Positions 17,935 to 26,934 of a DNA stretch of 64,000 nucleotides are shown piece after piece. The DNA lies in NCBI RefSeq assembly GCF_017877135.1, contig NZ_JAGIPH010000001.1:1426001-1490000 (forward strand), in the 5' to 3' direction. How positions within the stretch are numbered: position 1 is the stretch's first letter; each line of letters opens with the position of its first letter. The notes below the pieces were generated by a model, which ran no database searches, was not told the origin of the DNA, and saw only the letters and a program-made list of their open reading frames with translations. Source of the DNA: Neorhizobium galegae. Its GTDB lineage: Bacteria > Pseudomonadota > Alphaproteobacteria > Rhizobiales > Rhizobiaceae. A program made the translations under genes and the position numbers.

Positions 17935-18513
17935 ATGCAGGAGCGCGCTTTTTTCGACCGCAGCGCCGTTATCGTCGCACAAGACCTGATCGGCGCCATG
18001 CTTACGGTCAACGGCGTTGGCGGCATGATCGTCGAAACAGAAGCCTATGAGCCGGATGACCCGGCCTCGCACAGCTTTCGCGGACCGACAGCCCGAACCC
18101 GCACCATGTTCGGCCCCGCCGGTCATGCCTATGTCTATCGGTCCTACGGCATTCACTGGTGCCTGAATTTCGTCTGCCGCCCGGGCAGTGCCGTGCTCAT
18201 CCGCGCGCTTGCACCGACGATCGGCCTCAACGAGATGGCACGCCGGCGCGGGCGCGCCGACCCGGTGATCCTCTGCTCCGGGCCAGGACGCCTGGCGCAG
18301 GCGCTCGGCATCGACAGCCGGCACGATGGCGCGCCGCTTGATGCGCCGCCTTTCGTGCTGGAAGCTGCAGCGACCCCTCCCCTCATCCTCAGCGGCCCCC
18401 GCATCGGCATCACCAAGGCGACCGATCTGCCCTGGCGCTTCGGCCTTGAAGGTTCTGCTCATCTCAGCCGCCGCTTTCCGGCAGATGGGAAGGCACCGCC
18501 TGCCGCGCCATAA
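17935..18513 (+). CDS. mpg: 3-methyladenine DNA glycosylase (AAG/MPG family)
   Basis: The 192-residue protein removes alkylated and deaminated purines (3-methyladenine, hypoxanthine) from DNA in base excision repair. Diagnostic features are [14 protein letters not shown], containing the catalytic glutamate, followed by [17 protein letters not shown], the [15 protein letters not shown] segment, [14 protein letters not shown] and RIGITKA. The length is normal for the bacterial family. The gene stands alone between a minus-strand zinc-ribbon gene and the kyn operon. The start at ATG 17935 leaves a normal N-terminus. Confidence 0.93.
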   Translation: MQERAFFDRSAVIVAQDLIGAMLTVNGVGGMIVETEAYEPDDPASHSFRGPTARTRTMFGPAGHAYVYRSYGIHWCLNFVCRPGSAVLIRALAPTIGLNEMARRRGRADPVILCSGPGRLAQALGIDSRHDGAPLDAPPFVLEAAATPPLILSGPRIGITKATDLPWRFGLEGSAHLSRRFPADGKAPPAAP

Positions 18514-18644
18514 AGTGACGCGCGGGGTGGAATACCTAGTTTAAACTTAAAATGATTTGGGTATCATGCCGGAAACGCCCGCAGCGGCGTCGGGAGCATG
18601 GACCGGTCGGGGGCGGCAAGAATCCCCTGTGGGGCACAGAGAGA

Positions 18645-19850
18645 ATGACGGACTTTCAAAAGACACGGGCGCTGTTTCACATGCCGGACGGCGTCATCTA
18701 CCTGGATGGCAACTCGCTGGGGCCGCTGCCCCTTTCCGCGACCGAACGGGTGCGCGCCCTGATGGTGGACCAGTGGGGCGAAATGCTGATTCGCGGCTGG
18801 AACCAGGGTGGCTGGATGGCGACACCGCGTCGCATCGGCGACCGGGTCGGCCGCCTCATCGGCGCGTCCGAAGGCACGGTGGTGATGGGCGACACGCTCT
18901 CCATCAAGGTTTATCAGGCGCTGGCTTCCGCCCTGCAACTGGCCGAGGAACGTGATCCCGCCCGGCGCGTCATCCTCTCCGACAGCGGCAATTTTCCCTC
19001 CGATCTCTATATGGCCGAAGGGCTGATCACGTCGCTCGATCGCGGCTATGTGCTGAAAGTGGTCGATCCTCTGGCGGTGGAAGAGGCGATCGACGAGACG
19101 GTTGCCGTCACCATGCTCACCGAAGTCGATTACCGCACGGGGCGCCTGCACGACATGAAGGCGCTGACGAAGAAGGCACATGCGGCCGGCGCATTCACCA
19201 TCTGGGATCTTGCCCATTCCGCCGGTGCCATTCCCGTCGATCTCTTGGGCGCCGATGCCGATTTTGCCGTCGGTTGTACCTATAAATACTTAAACGGCGG
19301 CCCCGGCGCGCCAGCCTTCATCTATGTCGCTCCCCGCCATGCTGACCAGGCGCGGCCGGCGCTCTCCGGCTGGCTCGGCCACGAAAAGCCCTTTGCCTTC
19401 GATCTCTCCTATCGCCCCGGTGAGGGCATCGACCGCATGCGCGTCGGCACCCCGCCCATCCTGGCGCTTGCGGCCCTGGATGCAGCACTCGACGCCTGGG
19501 ACGATGTGGACATGGCCGACGTGCGCGAAAAGTCGATTGCTCTTTGCGATCTCTTCATCGCTGACGTGGAGGCGCGATGCCCCTCGCTCACGCTTGCCTC
19601 GCCGCGCGACGGCAGGAGCCGCGGCAGCCAGGTGTCGTTTCTGCATGACGAGGGCTACGCCATCATGCAGGCGCTCATCGCACGCGGCGTAATCGGCGAT
19701 TTCCGTGCGCCGAACGCCATCCGTTTCGGCTTTACGCCGCTTTACATCGACGAGCGCGATGTCGTGTCTGCCGTCGACATTCTGGCGGAGATCATGGACC
19801 AGCGGCTCTGGGACAGGCCCGAATTCAAGCAGAGGGGTGTTGTGACGTGA
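18645..19850 (+). CDS. kynU: kynureninase
   Basis: The 401-residue PLP enzyme cleaves L-kynurenine to anthranilate and alanine (and 3-hydroxykynurenine to 3-hydroxyanthranilate). ATG 18645 ([29 protein letters not shown]) is preferred over an upstream ATG at 18552, whose 31 extra residues do not look like the family. The PLP lysine is K214 in [16 protein letters not shown]; the WDLAHSAGA motif precedes it. Its stop overlaps the GTG start of kynA by four bases, so the two are translationally coupled. Upstream is an AT-rich tract (about 18538-18552) that may be part of the promoter. Confidence 0.93.
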   Translation: MTDFQKTRALFHMPDGVIYLDGNSLGPLPLSATERVRALMVDQWGEMLIRGWNQGGWMATPRRIGDRVGRLIGASEGTVVMGDTLSIKVYQALASALQLAEERDPARRVILSDSGNFPSDLYMAEGLITSLDRGYVLKVVDPLAVEEAIDETVAVTMLTEVDYRTGRLHDMKALTKKAHAAGAFTIWDLAHSAGAIPVDLLGADADFAVGCTYKYLNGGPGAPAFIYVAPRHADQARPALSGWLGHEKPFAFDLSYRPGEGIDRMRVGTPPILALAALDAALDAWDDVDMADVREKSIALCDLFIADVEARCPSLTLASPRDGRSRGSQVSFLHDEGYAIMQALIARGVIGDFRAPNAIRFGFTPLYIDERDVVSAVDILAEIMDQRLWDRPEFKQRGVVT

Positions 19851-20686
19851 GCGGAAAACCCTACAATCCGGCCGAAGACGGCGCCGAAATGTCGTTCCGC
19901 GAAAAAATGTCCTACACCGATTACCTGCAGCTCGACCCGATCCTGTCGGCGCAAAAGCCGCTGTCGTCGGCGCATGACGAACTGCTGTTCATCATCCAGC
20001 ACCAGACCTCGGAGCTTTGGATGAAGCTTGCCATCCACGAGATCCGCTCGGCCATTGCAGCGATCCGCCGGGACGAGCCGCAGCCGGCCTTCAAGATGCT
20101 GTCGCGCGTGGCCCGCATCTTTGAACAGTTGAACAATGCCTGGGACGTGCTGCGCACCATGACGCCGAGCGAATATACGCAGTTTCGCGATGCGCTCGGC
20201 CAGTCGTCCGGCTTTCAGTCGGCGCAGTACCGCGCCATCGAGTTCCTCGCCGGCAACCGCAACCTCGCCATGCTCGGGCCCCACAGCCACCGGCCTGACC
20301 TGCTCTCCCACCTGGAAGACATCCTGGCGAGCCCGAGCCTTTATGACGAGGCGATCCTGCTTCTTGGCCGCAACGGTTTCGACATCGGCGCCGATGGCGA
20401 GCGGACGACATTTCGTGAGAAGCGCGTGGAAAGCGAAAAGGTGCTGGAGGCCTGGCGGCAGGTCTATGCCGCCCCCTCGCGCTTTTGGGATCTCTATGAG
20501 CTGGCGGAAAAACTGGTGGACTTCGAAGATTACTTCCGCCGCTGGCGCTTCAACCATGTCACGACTGTGGAGCGCGTCATCGGCTTCAAGCGCGGCACCG
20601 GCGGCACCTCCGGCACGCATTACCTGAAGAAGATGCTGGAAGTGGAACTGTTTCCGGAGCTTTGGCGGGTGCGCACCGTTCTCTGA
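19847..20686 (+). CDS. kynA: tryptophan 2,3-dioxygenase
   Basis: The 279-residue cytosolic haem dioxygenase opens the indole ring of L-tryptophan to N-formylkynurenine, the first step of the kynurenine pathway. Family motifs include [46 protein letters not shown] and [16 protein letters not shown] with the proximal haem histidine, followed by [15 protein letters not shown]. It starts with GTG at 19847 inside the kynU stop (GTGA overlap). The order kynU-kynA-formamidase gives a complete route from tryptophan to anthranilate. Confidence 0.95.
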   Translation: MSGKPYNPAEDGAEMSFREKMSYTDYLQLDPILSAQKPLSSAHDELLFIIQHQTSELWMKLAIHEIRSAIAAIRRDEPQPAFKMLSRVARIFEQLNNAWDVLRTMTPSEYTQFRDALGQSSGFQSAQYRAIEFLAGNRNLAMLGPHSHRPDLLSHLEDILASPSLYDEAILLLGRNGFDIGADGERTTFREKRVESEKVLEAWRQVYAAPSRFWDLYELAEKLVDFEDYFRRWRFNHVTTVERVIGFKRGTGGTSGTHYLKKMLEVELFPELWRVRTVL

Positions 20687-20721
20687 CCGATCAACCCAAA
20701 CACGCTGGCGAGGCCACATTC

Positions 20722-21549
20722 ATGCTCTTTCACCGCATCAACGACTGGGACGACGCCTATACCAACGGCGCCAATATTCCGCGTGGCGAGGAGTGGCCGA
20801 GCCGTTGGGTGGCGCCGGCTCTTGCCTATCGCGAAGACCTGGCCGCAGAGGGCCGCGCCAAGCTCGACCTCTCCTATGGCGATGCCCCCCGCAATCGCTA
20901 CGACCTGTTTTTGCCGGAAAGCACGCCCAAAGGCCTCGTCGTCTTTGTCCATGGCGGATACTGGCAGGCGCTCGACAAATCCTTCTGGTCGCATCTGGCA
21001 AAAGGCAGCGTCGACAGCGGATTTGCTGTCGCCATGCCCTCCTATACGCTGTGCCCTGAGGCCCGGGTCGGTGATATCGTTCGGGAAATCGGTGCGGCGA
21101 TTATCGATGCGGCAACCGAGATCGATGGGCCGATCCACCTCACCGGCCATTCCGCCGGCGGCCATCTGGTGACGCGGATGATGGCAAAGACCTCGCCACT
21201 GCCCGAGGATATCCGGGCGCGGGTGAACAATGTCGTGTCCATCTCCGGCGTGCATGATCTGCGACCCCTCGTCAACACCGGCCTCAATACCAAGCTGCAG
21301 CTAACGCCGCAGGAGGCCGCGGCCGAAAGCCCGGTTCTGATGGAGCCCGGACACGGCGGGCGACTGTTCTGCTGGGTGGGCGGCAATGAGCGCGCCGAGT
21401 TCCTGCGCCAGAATGCCCTGATGGCCAGCATCTGGCTGGGGCTCGGGGCAGAGACCGGTGCCTATGTCGAACCCGATCGCCACCATTTCACGGTAATCGA
21501 CGGACTTGCCGACAGGAACCATCCGCTGACGCTCACGCTCTTGTCATGA
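20722..21549 (+). CDS. alpha/beta hydrolase, probable arylformamidase (kynurenine formamidase, AFMID type)
   Basis: The protein has 275 residues from ATG 20722, preceded by GCGAGG. It has an alpha/beta-hydrolase fold with the oxyanion motif FVHGGYW, the nucleophile elbow LTGHSAGGHL, and a late aspartate/histidine pair around EPDRHHFTVIDGL. HGGYW and GHSAGG are the marks of the serine-hydrolase AFMID family, not of the metal-dependent KynB cyclase family found in many bacteria. It lies 35 bases after kynA on the same strand, so hydrolysis of N-formylkynurenine is the natural role. The substrate is inferred from context, and another ester or amide cannot be excluded. Confidence 0.82.
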   Translation: MLFHRINDWDDAYTNGANIPRGEEWPSRWVAPALAYREDLAAEGRAKLDLSYGDAPRNRYDLFLPESTPKGLVVFVHGGYWQALDKSFWSHLAKGSVDSGFAVAMPSYTLCPEARVGDIVREIGAAIIDAATEIDGPIHLTGHSAGGHLVTRMMAKTSPLPEDIRARVNNVVSISGVHDLRPLVNTGLNTKLQLTPQEAAAESPVLMEPGHGGRLFCWVGGNERAEFLRQNALMASIWLGLGAETGAYVEPDRHHFTVIDGLADRNHPLTLTLLS

Positions 21550-21628
21550 TGCGACGCAATATGTGAGCCGGTGATTATCGCCGGGACATTTCCTTCGGGC
21601 AGCCGGACCGGCTAGGCTCTTGCAAAAC

Positions 21629-21651
21629 ATCATCGGCCCGATGATTCGGGC
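21629..21651. promoter_or_regulatory. overlapping inverted repeats before the YoaK-like gene
   Basis: ATCATCG-GCC-CGATGAT (21629-21645) overlaps GCCCGA-TGAT-TCGGGC (21636-21651), just upstream of the GAGGGC ribosome binding site for the gene at 21665. Either a repressor operator or alternative mRNA hairpins would fit. No known operator consensus was recognised. Confidence 0.35.
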
Positions 21652-21664
21652 TGCCGAGGGCGAT

Positions 21665-22375
21665 ATGACACGGGCAAGACGGCGCAGGATCATTCGTGTG
21701 CAGCGAACGGGCACGGGGCTTGCGCTGGTGGCGGCGATTTCCTTCATCGCCGGCATGACCGATGCGATCGGGCTGCGTCTCTCCGGCGATTTCGTCTCCT
21801 TCATGACCGGCAATACCACGCGGGCGGCGATTTCCCTGGCCGATGGCGATCTGCACCACGGGCTGGTGCTGCTCGGTGCCGTCCTCGTCTTCGTGCTGGG
21901 CAATGCCGCTGGCATCGTCGTTGCCCATCTCGTGCAGCGGCGCATGTTCGGTGTTCTGGCCGGTGTCGCCATGCTGCTTTCGCTTGCCTCCATGCTGCAG
22001 GATCCGGATCTGCATCTCCTGCGCTTTTACATGGTCGTGCTCTCCATGGGCATGGTCAATGCCACCATCGAGCACATCGAAGGCCTGCCGATCGGGCTCA
22101 CCTACGTCACGGGTGCCCTGTCACGCTTCGGGCGCGGCATCGGGCGCTTTATCATGGGCGAGCGCAAGATGGACTGGACCATCCAGGCGGTTCCGTGGCT
22201 CGGCATGATCTCCGGCGCGCTCTGCGGTTCTGTTCTCGGACTGGCGCTTCCGGGAGATGCCCTGTTCATTGCCGCAGTGCTGACACTGTTCGTCGCTCTA
22301 TCCACGCTTCTGATGCGCCGCACATTGCATCACCGCTATAACCAGCGCATCGCCCGCGCGTCCGGCACCAAGTGA
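21665..22375 (+). CDS. YoaK/DUF1275 family membrane protein
   Basis: The 236-residue integral membrane protein starts at ATG 21665, with GAGGG five bases upstream; earlier TTG and ATG codons in frame lack a ribosome binding site. A basic N-terminus (MTRARRRRIIRVQR) precedes about six hydrophobic segments. The family motif ISFIAGMTDAIGL and the FVSFMTGNTTR segment are present. The function of the family is unknown; transport has been suggested. The next gene begins four bases after its stop, which suggests a two-gene operon. Confidence 0.82.
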   Translation: MTRARRRRIIRVQRTGTGLALVAAISFIAGMTDAIGLRLSGDFVSFMTGNTTRAAISLADGDLHHGLVLLGAVLVFVLGNAAGIVVAHLVQRRMFGVLAGVAMLLSLASMLQDPDLHLLRFYMVVLSMGMVNATIEHIEGLPIGLTYVTGALSRFGRGIGRFIMGERKMDWTIQAVPWLGMISGALCGSVLGLALPGDALFIAAVLTLFVALSTLLMRRTLHHRYNQRIARASGTK

Positions 22376-22379
22376 GTGA

Positions 22380-23162
22380 ATGTTTTATCTGTCAAAAATC
22401 GTCTGGCTGCTGGTTCAGCCTCTGTCGCTGTCGTTTTTCCTGTCTTGTCTTGCAGCCGTAGCCGCCTTCTGCGGCTTTCGGCGCAGCGGCGGGCTGATGG
22501 CCGCGGCGGCAGCCCTCCTCCTCTTCGTCACGCTCTACACCACGACCGGAAACCTTCTGCTGCAGTCGCTCGAGAACCGGGTGGCGCGGCCGCCCAATGA
22601 TCCGGCCGATATCTCCTGCATGATCGTGCTCGGCGGTGCGATCGAGAACGAGGTTATGAGCGGCCGTGGCGGCATCGAGCTGAACGCGGCCGCCGATCGC
22701 TATACCCAGGCCCTGCGACTGGCGCTTGCCCATCCGGCGGCCAGGATCCTCATCTCGGGCGGCGACGGGTCCTTCAGCGGCGCCTACGAGGGCGAGGCCG
22801 GTGCCGCCGCGCGGTTCTTTGCCGCCTACGGCGTGAAACCCGAGCGGCTGATTGCCGAAAACACGTCCCGCAACACCTTCGAGAACACGCTGAACACGCG
22901 CGACATCCTTGCGCGCGACGGCTTGGCAAACTGCCTGCTGATCACCTCGGCCTTCCATATGCCGCGGTCGATGGCGCTGTTTGACAAAGCGGGGCTCACG
23001 GTCACGCCCTATCCGGTCGATTACCGCACGAGCGGCACGGTGACAGTCGGTTTCGATTTTACCCAGCCGTCTCTTAACGCACAGAACATGTCGACGGCGG
23101 TCCGCGAATGGCTGGGTCTCTTCGGCTATTACGCGGCAGGCCGCATCGACTGGCCGTTCTGA
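22380..23162 (+). CDS. YdcF/ElyC-like DUF218 membrane protein
   Basis: The 260-residue protein has two N-terminal hydrophobic segments (about residues 5-30 and 37-60) followed by a DUF218 domain: MIVLGGAIENE, ELNAAADRYTQALRLA, ILISGGDGS, ENTSRNTFENTLNTRD, LLITSAFHMPRSMALF. ElyC and SanA relatives in enterobacteria affect cell-envelope integrity and peptidoglycan/lipid-carrier metabolism, but the reaction is not established. It starts four bases after the YoaK-like gene, probably the same transcript. Confidence 0.85.
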   Translation: MFYLSKIVWLLVQPLSLSFFLSCLAAVAAFCGFRRSGGLMAAAAALLLFVTLYTTTGNLLLQSLENRVARPPNDPADISCMIVLGGAIENEVMSGRGGIELNAAADRYTQALRLALAHPAARILISGGDGSFSGAYEGEAGAAARFFAAYGVKPERLIAENTSRNTFENTLNTRDILARDGLANCLLITSAFHMPRSMALFDKAGLTVTPYPVDYRTSGTVTVGFDFTQPSLNAQNMSTAVREWLGLFGYYAAGRIDWPF

Positions 23163-23165
23163 GCG

Positions 23166-23657
23166 CTATTTGCGCGAGATCGTCACCATCTTGGCGCCGC
23201 GCACGCGCACGGTCATCTCACAGGGGGTGGCATCCGTGCGGTCGCAGAATTTCGGATGCATCCGGAAGACGAAGACCATGTTGCCGAACCGCTTGACGAA
23301 GTCATAGCCATAAATCTTGGCCGTCGACATCATGAAATAACCGCCCTCCTTCACCTGCAGATAGAAATTATACGGGCAGCCATCGGCATCGCAGCCCACG
23401 CCCTTTTCGCCATTGCAGGTGACGGCGCCATGATTGACGATAGCATCGATGATGCCGTCATTGTTGATGTCCGTGCGGGTGATGAAATCGTCAGCGAAAG
23501 TGGGGCTGGCGCAGATCTTGCGGAAATGGTCCTTCTCGTAGATTTCCGGATCGCTGAGCAGCGCCTGCTGGGCACCTGCCATGGCGGGCAGGAGCGAGAG
23601 CAGGGCCGCCTGCAGAAGAATGATCAGAAGTTTTGCCACGCCCTTGGTCTTCCCCAT
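23166..23657 (-). CDS. secreted hypothetical protein with an EF-hand-like loop
   Basis: The protein has 163 residues from ATG 23657, which places a clear signal peptide at the N-terminus (KLLIILLQAALLSLLPAMAGAQQ); a longer frame to 23720 is less likely. The mature part has four cysteines (KICASPTF, VTCNGEKGVGCDADGC), two more near the C-terminus, and the loop TDINNDGIIDAI, which matches the calcium-binding EF-hand spacing. Probably periplasmic. It is convergent with the ElyC-like gene, with only three bases between the stops. No function is known to me. Confidence 0.7.
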   Translation of the reverse strand: MGKTKGVAKLLIILLQAALLSLLPAMAGAQQALLSDPEIYEKDHFRKICASPTFADDFITRTDINNDGIIDAIVNHGAVTCNGEKGVGCDADGCPYNFYLQVKEGGYFMMSTAKIYGYDFVKRFGNMVFVFRMHPKFCDRTDATPCEMTVRVRGAKMVTISRK

Positions 23658-23766
23658 GGATTGCCTGTAGACAAGGCCCGCTGCCAATGGCGGCAGGCCG
23701 GATGCGCGGATATGATGCACCCTGCCGCTTGCGCGACGCTGGCGTGCCGTGGGAGGTCGAGGTCAC

Positions 23767-24417
23767 ATGTCTGTGCTGATGATGCTGGATTATGCAGGCG
23801 TCGCGCTGTTTGCCGCAACGGGTGCGCTTGCCGCCTCGCGCAAGCAACTGGACCTGATCGGCTTCCTGTTCTTTGCAGCGGCAACGGGCATCGGCGGGGG
23901 AACACTGCGCGATCTGGTGCTTGGCCGCACACCGGTCTTCTGGGTGATGGACCCGACCTATCTGGTGATCTGCGCGGCCGTCGGCATCTTCGTCTTCCTC
24001 ACCGCCCACCGGGTGGAATGGCGCTACAAGCTGCTGATCTGGCTCGATGCGGTCGGGCTTTCCGCCTATAGCGTCATGGGGGCGGCGAAGGGCTTTGCGA
24101 CCACCGGTTCGCTGACGATTGCCATCGTTACCGGCACCATGACGGCCACCTTCGGCGGCATCCTGCGCGACCTCATCGCCAACGAGCCGTCGATCCTGCT
24201 GCGGCCGGAAATCTATGTGACGGCAGCGCTGGCTGGCGCCACGGTCTTTACCGGCGCAAACCTTCTCGGCCTGCCGCTGCCGGTCAGTTCGGCCGCAGGC
24301 TTTGCCATTGCCTTTGGCCTGCGCGGCGGGGCGCTCTACTATGGCTGGACGCTGCCGCGCTACCGCGCACGACCGGGACGGCCGGCGGACGAGGCGCTGA
24401 AGAAACGGAAGAAATAG
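23767..24417 (+). CDS. TRIC-type cation channel family protein (YadS/UPF0126)
   Basis: The 216-residue membrane protein starts at ATG 23767 after GGGAGGTCGAGG. It contains two repeated UPF0126 modules: GALAASRKQLDLIGFLFFAAATGIGGGTLRDLVLG (split here by the conserved GGGTLRD) and the second TATFGGILRDLIANEPSI. Seven hydrophobic helices are visible. Bacterial homologues have been described as trimeric monovalent-cation channels, and other members have been linked to amino-acid transport, so the substrate is open. It stands alone between the secreted hypothetical gene and irr. Confidence 0.88.
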   Translation: MSVLMMLDYAGVALFAATGALAASRKQLDLIGFLFFAAATGIGGGTLRDLVLGRTPVFWVMDPTYLVICAAVGIFVFLTAHRVEWRYKLLIWLDAVGLSAYSVMGAAKGFATTGSLTIAIVTGTMTATFGGILRDLIANEPSILLRPEIYVTAALAGATVFTGANLLGLPLPVSSAAGFAIAFGLRGGALYYGWTLPRYRARPGRPADEALKKRKK

Positions 24418-24441
24418 ACGCTGGATTGAGAGGCGCCGGCC

Positions 24442-24858
24442 TCAGGCCTTCTTCTCGCGCAGCCGGATGATGACGTCCACATGGGCGATTTCCATGCCCT
24501 CGGGTGCCTCGGGCAGATTGCCGATTTCCAGATTGCTGACGGGAATGTCGAGAACCTCGTTGCGGCCTTCGACAAAGAAATGATGGTGATCGGACACGTT
24601 GGTGTCGAAATAGGTGCGCGCACCCTCAACGGCGAGAACGCGGATCAGGCCCGCCTCGGTGAACTGGTGCAGCGTGTTGTAGACGGTCGCCAGCGACACG
24701 GGCACGTCGGCGGTGATTGCCTCCTCGTGCAGTTCCTCGACGGTCAGGTGGCGATCACCCTTGGCAAACAGAAGGTCGGCCAAAGCCACGCGTTGCCGCG
24801 TCGGCCGCAGCCCGCAATCGCGCAATCTGGTTTCCACGTCGGTGATGGCGTCAGCCAT
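24442..24858 (-). CDS. irr: iron response regulator Irr (Fur family)
   Basis: 138 residues if started at ATG 24858 (an AGGAG lies 12 bases upstream); an in-frame ATG at 24903 adds 15 residues and has no visible ribosome binding site. It has a winged-helix domain with LRPTRQRVALADLLF and PVSLATVYNTLHQF, then a dimerisation domain with SDHHHFFVEG, the histidine cluster of Irr used for haem/metal sensing. Irr is the alphaproteobacterial regulator that represses or activates iron and haem genes when haem is scarce and is degraded when haem is available. It is divergent from fabA, an order common in rhizobia. Confidence 0.92.
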   Translation of the reverse strand: MADAITDVETRLRDCGLRPTRQRVALADLLFAKGDRHLTVEELHEEAITADVPVSLATVYNTLHQFTEAGLIRVLAVEGARTYFDTNVSDHHHFFVEGRNEVLDIPVSNLEIGNLPEAPEGMEIAHVDVIIRLREKKA

Positions 24859-25148
24859 GAGTGAGGCAAGCTCCTGTAAAGCCGGTATTCTCGACTTTTG
24901 CATATAACTTTTATGCGTGCCGCTTTCAATAGCGCCAGCGCCCTCGCCGTAAACCGCCCAGCAAGGAAAATGCGCAATTTTGCACGAAATGCCTCTGGTT
25001 TGCCGGGTTCCGTTCCTATATGCCGACCTGAATCAATCTGGATCGGTTCCCTGGCAACACCGGGGAGCGGATTCATGCGCTTCAATTTACGCCGCTCTTG
25101 CTTTAAACAGGCGCAACGACCGGCGAAGAGGGGGAACGGACAGGCCTC
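24859..25148. promoter_or_regulatory. irr-fabA divergent intergenic region
   Basis: This space must hold the promoters of irr (leftward) and fabA (rightward). It is somewhat more AT-rich around 24895-24985. A possible hairpin TCCCTGG...CCGGGGA lies near 25045-25070 in the fabA leader. I could not recognise an ICE/Irr box or a clear sigma-70 pair. Confidence 0.4.
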
Positions 25149-25664
25149 ATGGACAGCAGACAATCGAGCTTCTCGTATGAAGAAATACTGACCTGCGCAC
25201 ATGGAGACATGTTCGGGCCAGGCAATGCGCAGCTGCCCCTGCCGCCCATGCTGATGTTCCACCGCATCACCGAGATTTCCGAAACGGGCGGCCCGAACGA
25301 CAAGGGCTTCATCCGCGCCGAATTCGACATCACGCCGGATCTGTGGTTCTTCCCCTGCCATTTCGAAGGCGATCCGGTGATGCCCGGTTGCCTCGGCCTC
25401 GATGCCATGTGGCAGCTCACCGGCTTTTATCTCGGCTGGCTCGGCGAGCCCGGCAAGGGCCGCGCCATTTCCACCGGCGAGGTCAAGTTCACCGGCATGG
25501 TGACGCCGAAGACCAAGCTTGTCGAATACGGCATCGACTTCAAGCGCGTCATGCGTGGCCGCCTCGTGCTCGGCATCGCCGACGGCTGGATGAAGGCCGA
25601 TGGCGAAGTCATCTACCGCGCCAGCGATCTGCGCGTCGGTCTCTTCCAGGAAAAGGCCGCCTGA
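25149..25664 (+). CDS. fabA: 3-hydroxydecanoyl-ACP dehydratase/isomerase
   Basis: The 171-residue cytosolic enzyme dehydrates 3-hydroxydecanoyl-ACP and isomerises the trans-2 to the cis-3 double bond, committing carbon to unsaturated fatty acids. The hot-dog fold active site is visible: H71 in [14 protein letters not shown] and D85 in GLDAMW, at positions equivalent to E. coli H70 and D84. It forms an operon with fabB (42 bases downstream) and fabI, the complete set for unsaturated fatty acid synthesis. Confidence 0.97.
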   Translation: MDSRQSSFSYEEILTCAHGDMFGPGNAQLPLPPMLMFHRITEISETGGPNDKGFIRAEFDITPDLWFFPCHFEGDPVMPGCLGLDAMWQLTGFYLGWLGEPGKGRAISTGEVKFTGMVTPKTKLVEYGIDFKRVMRGRLVLGIADGWMKADGEVIYRASDLRVGLFQEKAA

Positions 25665-25706
25665 CGGCCGGCCGCCTGCTCAAAACGAACTGAAAAGGTC
25701 AATCTC

Positions 25707-26930
25707 ATGCGACGGGTAGTTGTCACAGGCTTGGGTGTCGTTTCCTCCATCGGCAATGATGCCGCCGAGGTCACCGCGTCTCTGCGCGATGCGAAATCCG
25801 GCATCTCCTTCTCCAGCGATTTTGCCGAGCATGGCTTCAAGTGCCAGGTCTGGGGCAAGCCGCAGCTCGATCCGACCGATCTAGTCGATCGCCGCGCCAT
25901 GCGGTTCCTGAGCCAAGGCGGCGCCTGGAACCATGTGGCCATGAGGCAGGCGATTGCCGATTCGGGCCTCGAAGAGAGCGACTACGCCCAGAACGAGCGC
26001 GTCGGCATCATCATGGGCTCCGGTGGCCCCTCCACCCGCACGCTGATCGAAGCAGCCGACATCACGATCAAGAACAACAGCCCCAAGCGCATCGGCCCGT
26101 TTGCCGTGCCGAAGGCGATGTCCTCGACAGCGTCTGCCACACTTGCCACCTGGTTCAAGATCCACGGCGTCAACTATTCCATCTCGTCTGCCTGCTCGAC
26201 CTCTGCGCATTGCATCGGCAATGCGGTGGAGATGATCCAGTGGGGCAAGCAGGACATGATGTTTGCCGGCGGCCACGAGGATCTCGACTGGACCATGTCG
26301 AACCTGTTCGACGCCATGGGCGCCATGTCTTCGAAATACAATGACACGCCCTCCACCGCCTCGCGCGCCTATGACGTCAGCCGCGACGGTTTTGTCATCG
26401 CCGGTGGCGCTGGCGTCCTCGTTCTGGAAGAACTGGAGCATGCCAAGGCCCGCGGCGCCAAGATCTATGCCGAAGTGGTCGGCTACGGCGCCACCTCCGA
26501 CGGTTACGACATGGTGGCCCCGTCCGGCGAGGGCGCGATCCGCTGCATGCGCCAGGCGCTTGCCACCGTCGACGGCAAGGTCGATTACATCAACACGCAC
26601 GGCACCTCGACGCCGGTGGGCGACGCCAAGGAAATGGGCGCCATCCGCGAAGTGTTTGGCGAAAACCTGCCGCATATCCAGTCGACCAAGTCGCTGACCG
26701 GCCATTCGCTGGGTGCTGCCGGCGTGCAGGAATCGATCTATTCGCTCTTGATGATGCAGGCCGGCTTTATCGGCGAAAGTGCCCATATCACCGAACTCGA
26801 TCCTGAATTTGAAGGCATGCCGGTGGTGCGCTCGCGCATCGACAATGCCAAGATCGATATTGCCCTTTCCAATTCCTTCGGGTTCGGCGGCACCAACGCC
26901 ACGCTCGTCTTCCAGCGCTATAACGGATAA
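25707..26930 (+). CDS. fabB: 3-oxoacyl-ACP synthase I
   Basis: The 407-residue beta-ketoacyl-ACP synthase elongates the cis-3-decenoyl-ACP made by FabA. The Cys-His-His triad is in place: C163 ([10 protein letters not shown]), H298 ([11 protein letters not shown]) and H333 ([10 protein letters not shown]), the same numbers as in E. coli FabB. The glycine-rich end [15 protein letters not shown] is intact. It is followed four bases later by fabI. FabB rather than FabF is favoured by pairing with fabA. Confidence 0.97.
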   Translation: MRRVVVTGLGVVSSIGNDAAEVTASLRDAKSGISFSSDFAEHGFKCQVWGKPQLDPTDLVDRRAMRFLSQGGAWNHVAMRQAIADSGLEESDYAQNERVGIIMGSGGPSTRTLIEAADITIKNNSPKRIGPFAVPKAMSSTASATLATWFKIHGVNYSISSACSTSAHCIGNAVEMIQWGKQDMMFAGGHEDLDWTMSNLFDAMGAMSSKYNDTPSTASRAYDVSRDGFVIAGGAGVLVLEELEHAKARGAKIYAEVVGYGATSDGYDMVAPSGEGAIRCMRQALATVDGKVDYINTHGTSTPVGDAKEMGAIREVFGENLPHIQSTKSLTGHSLGAAGVQESIYSLLMMQAGFIGESAHITELDPEFEGMPVVRSRIDNAKIDIALSNSFGFGGTNATLVFQRYNG

Positions 26931-26934
26931 GACC

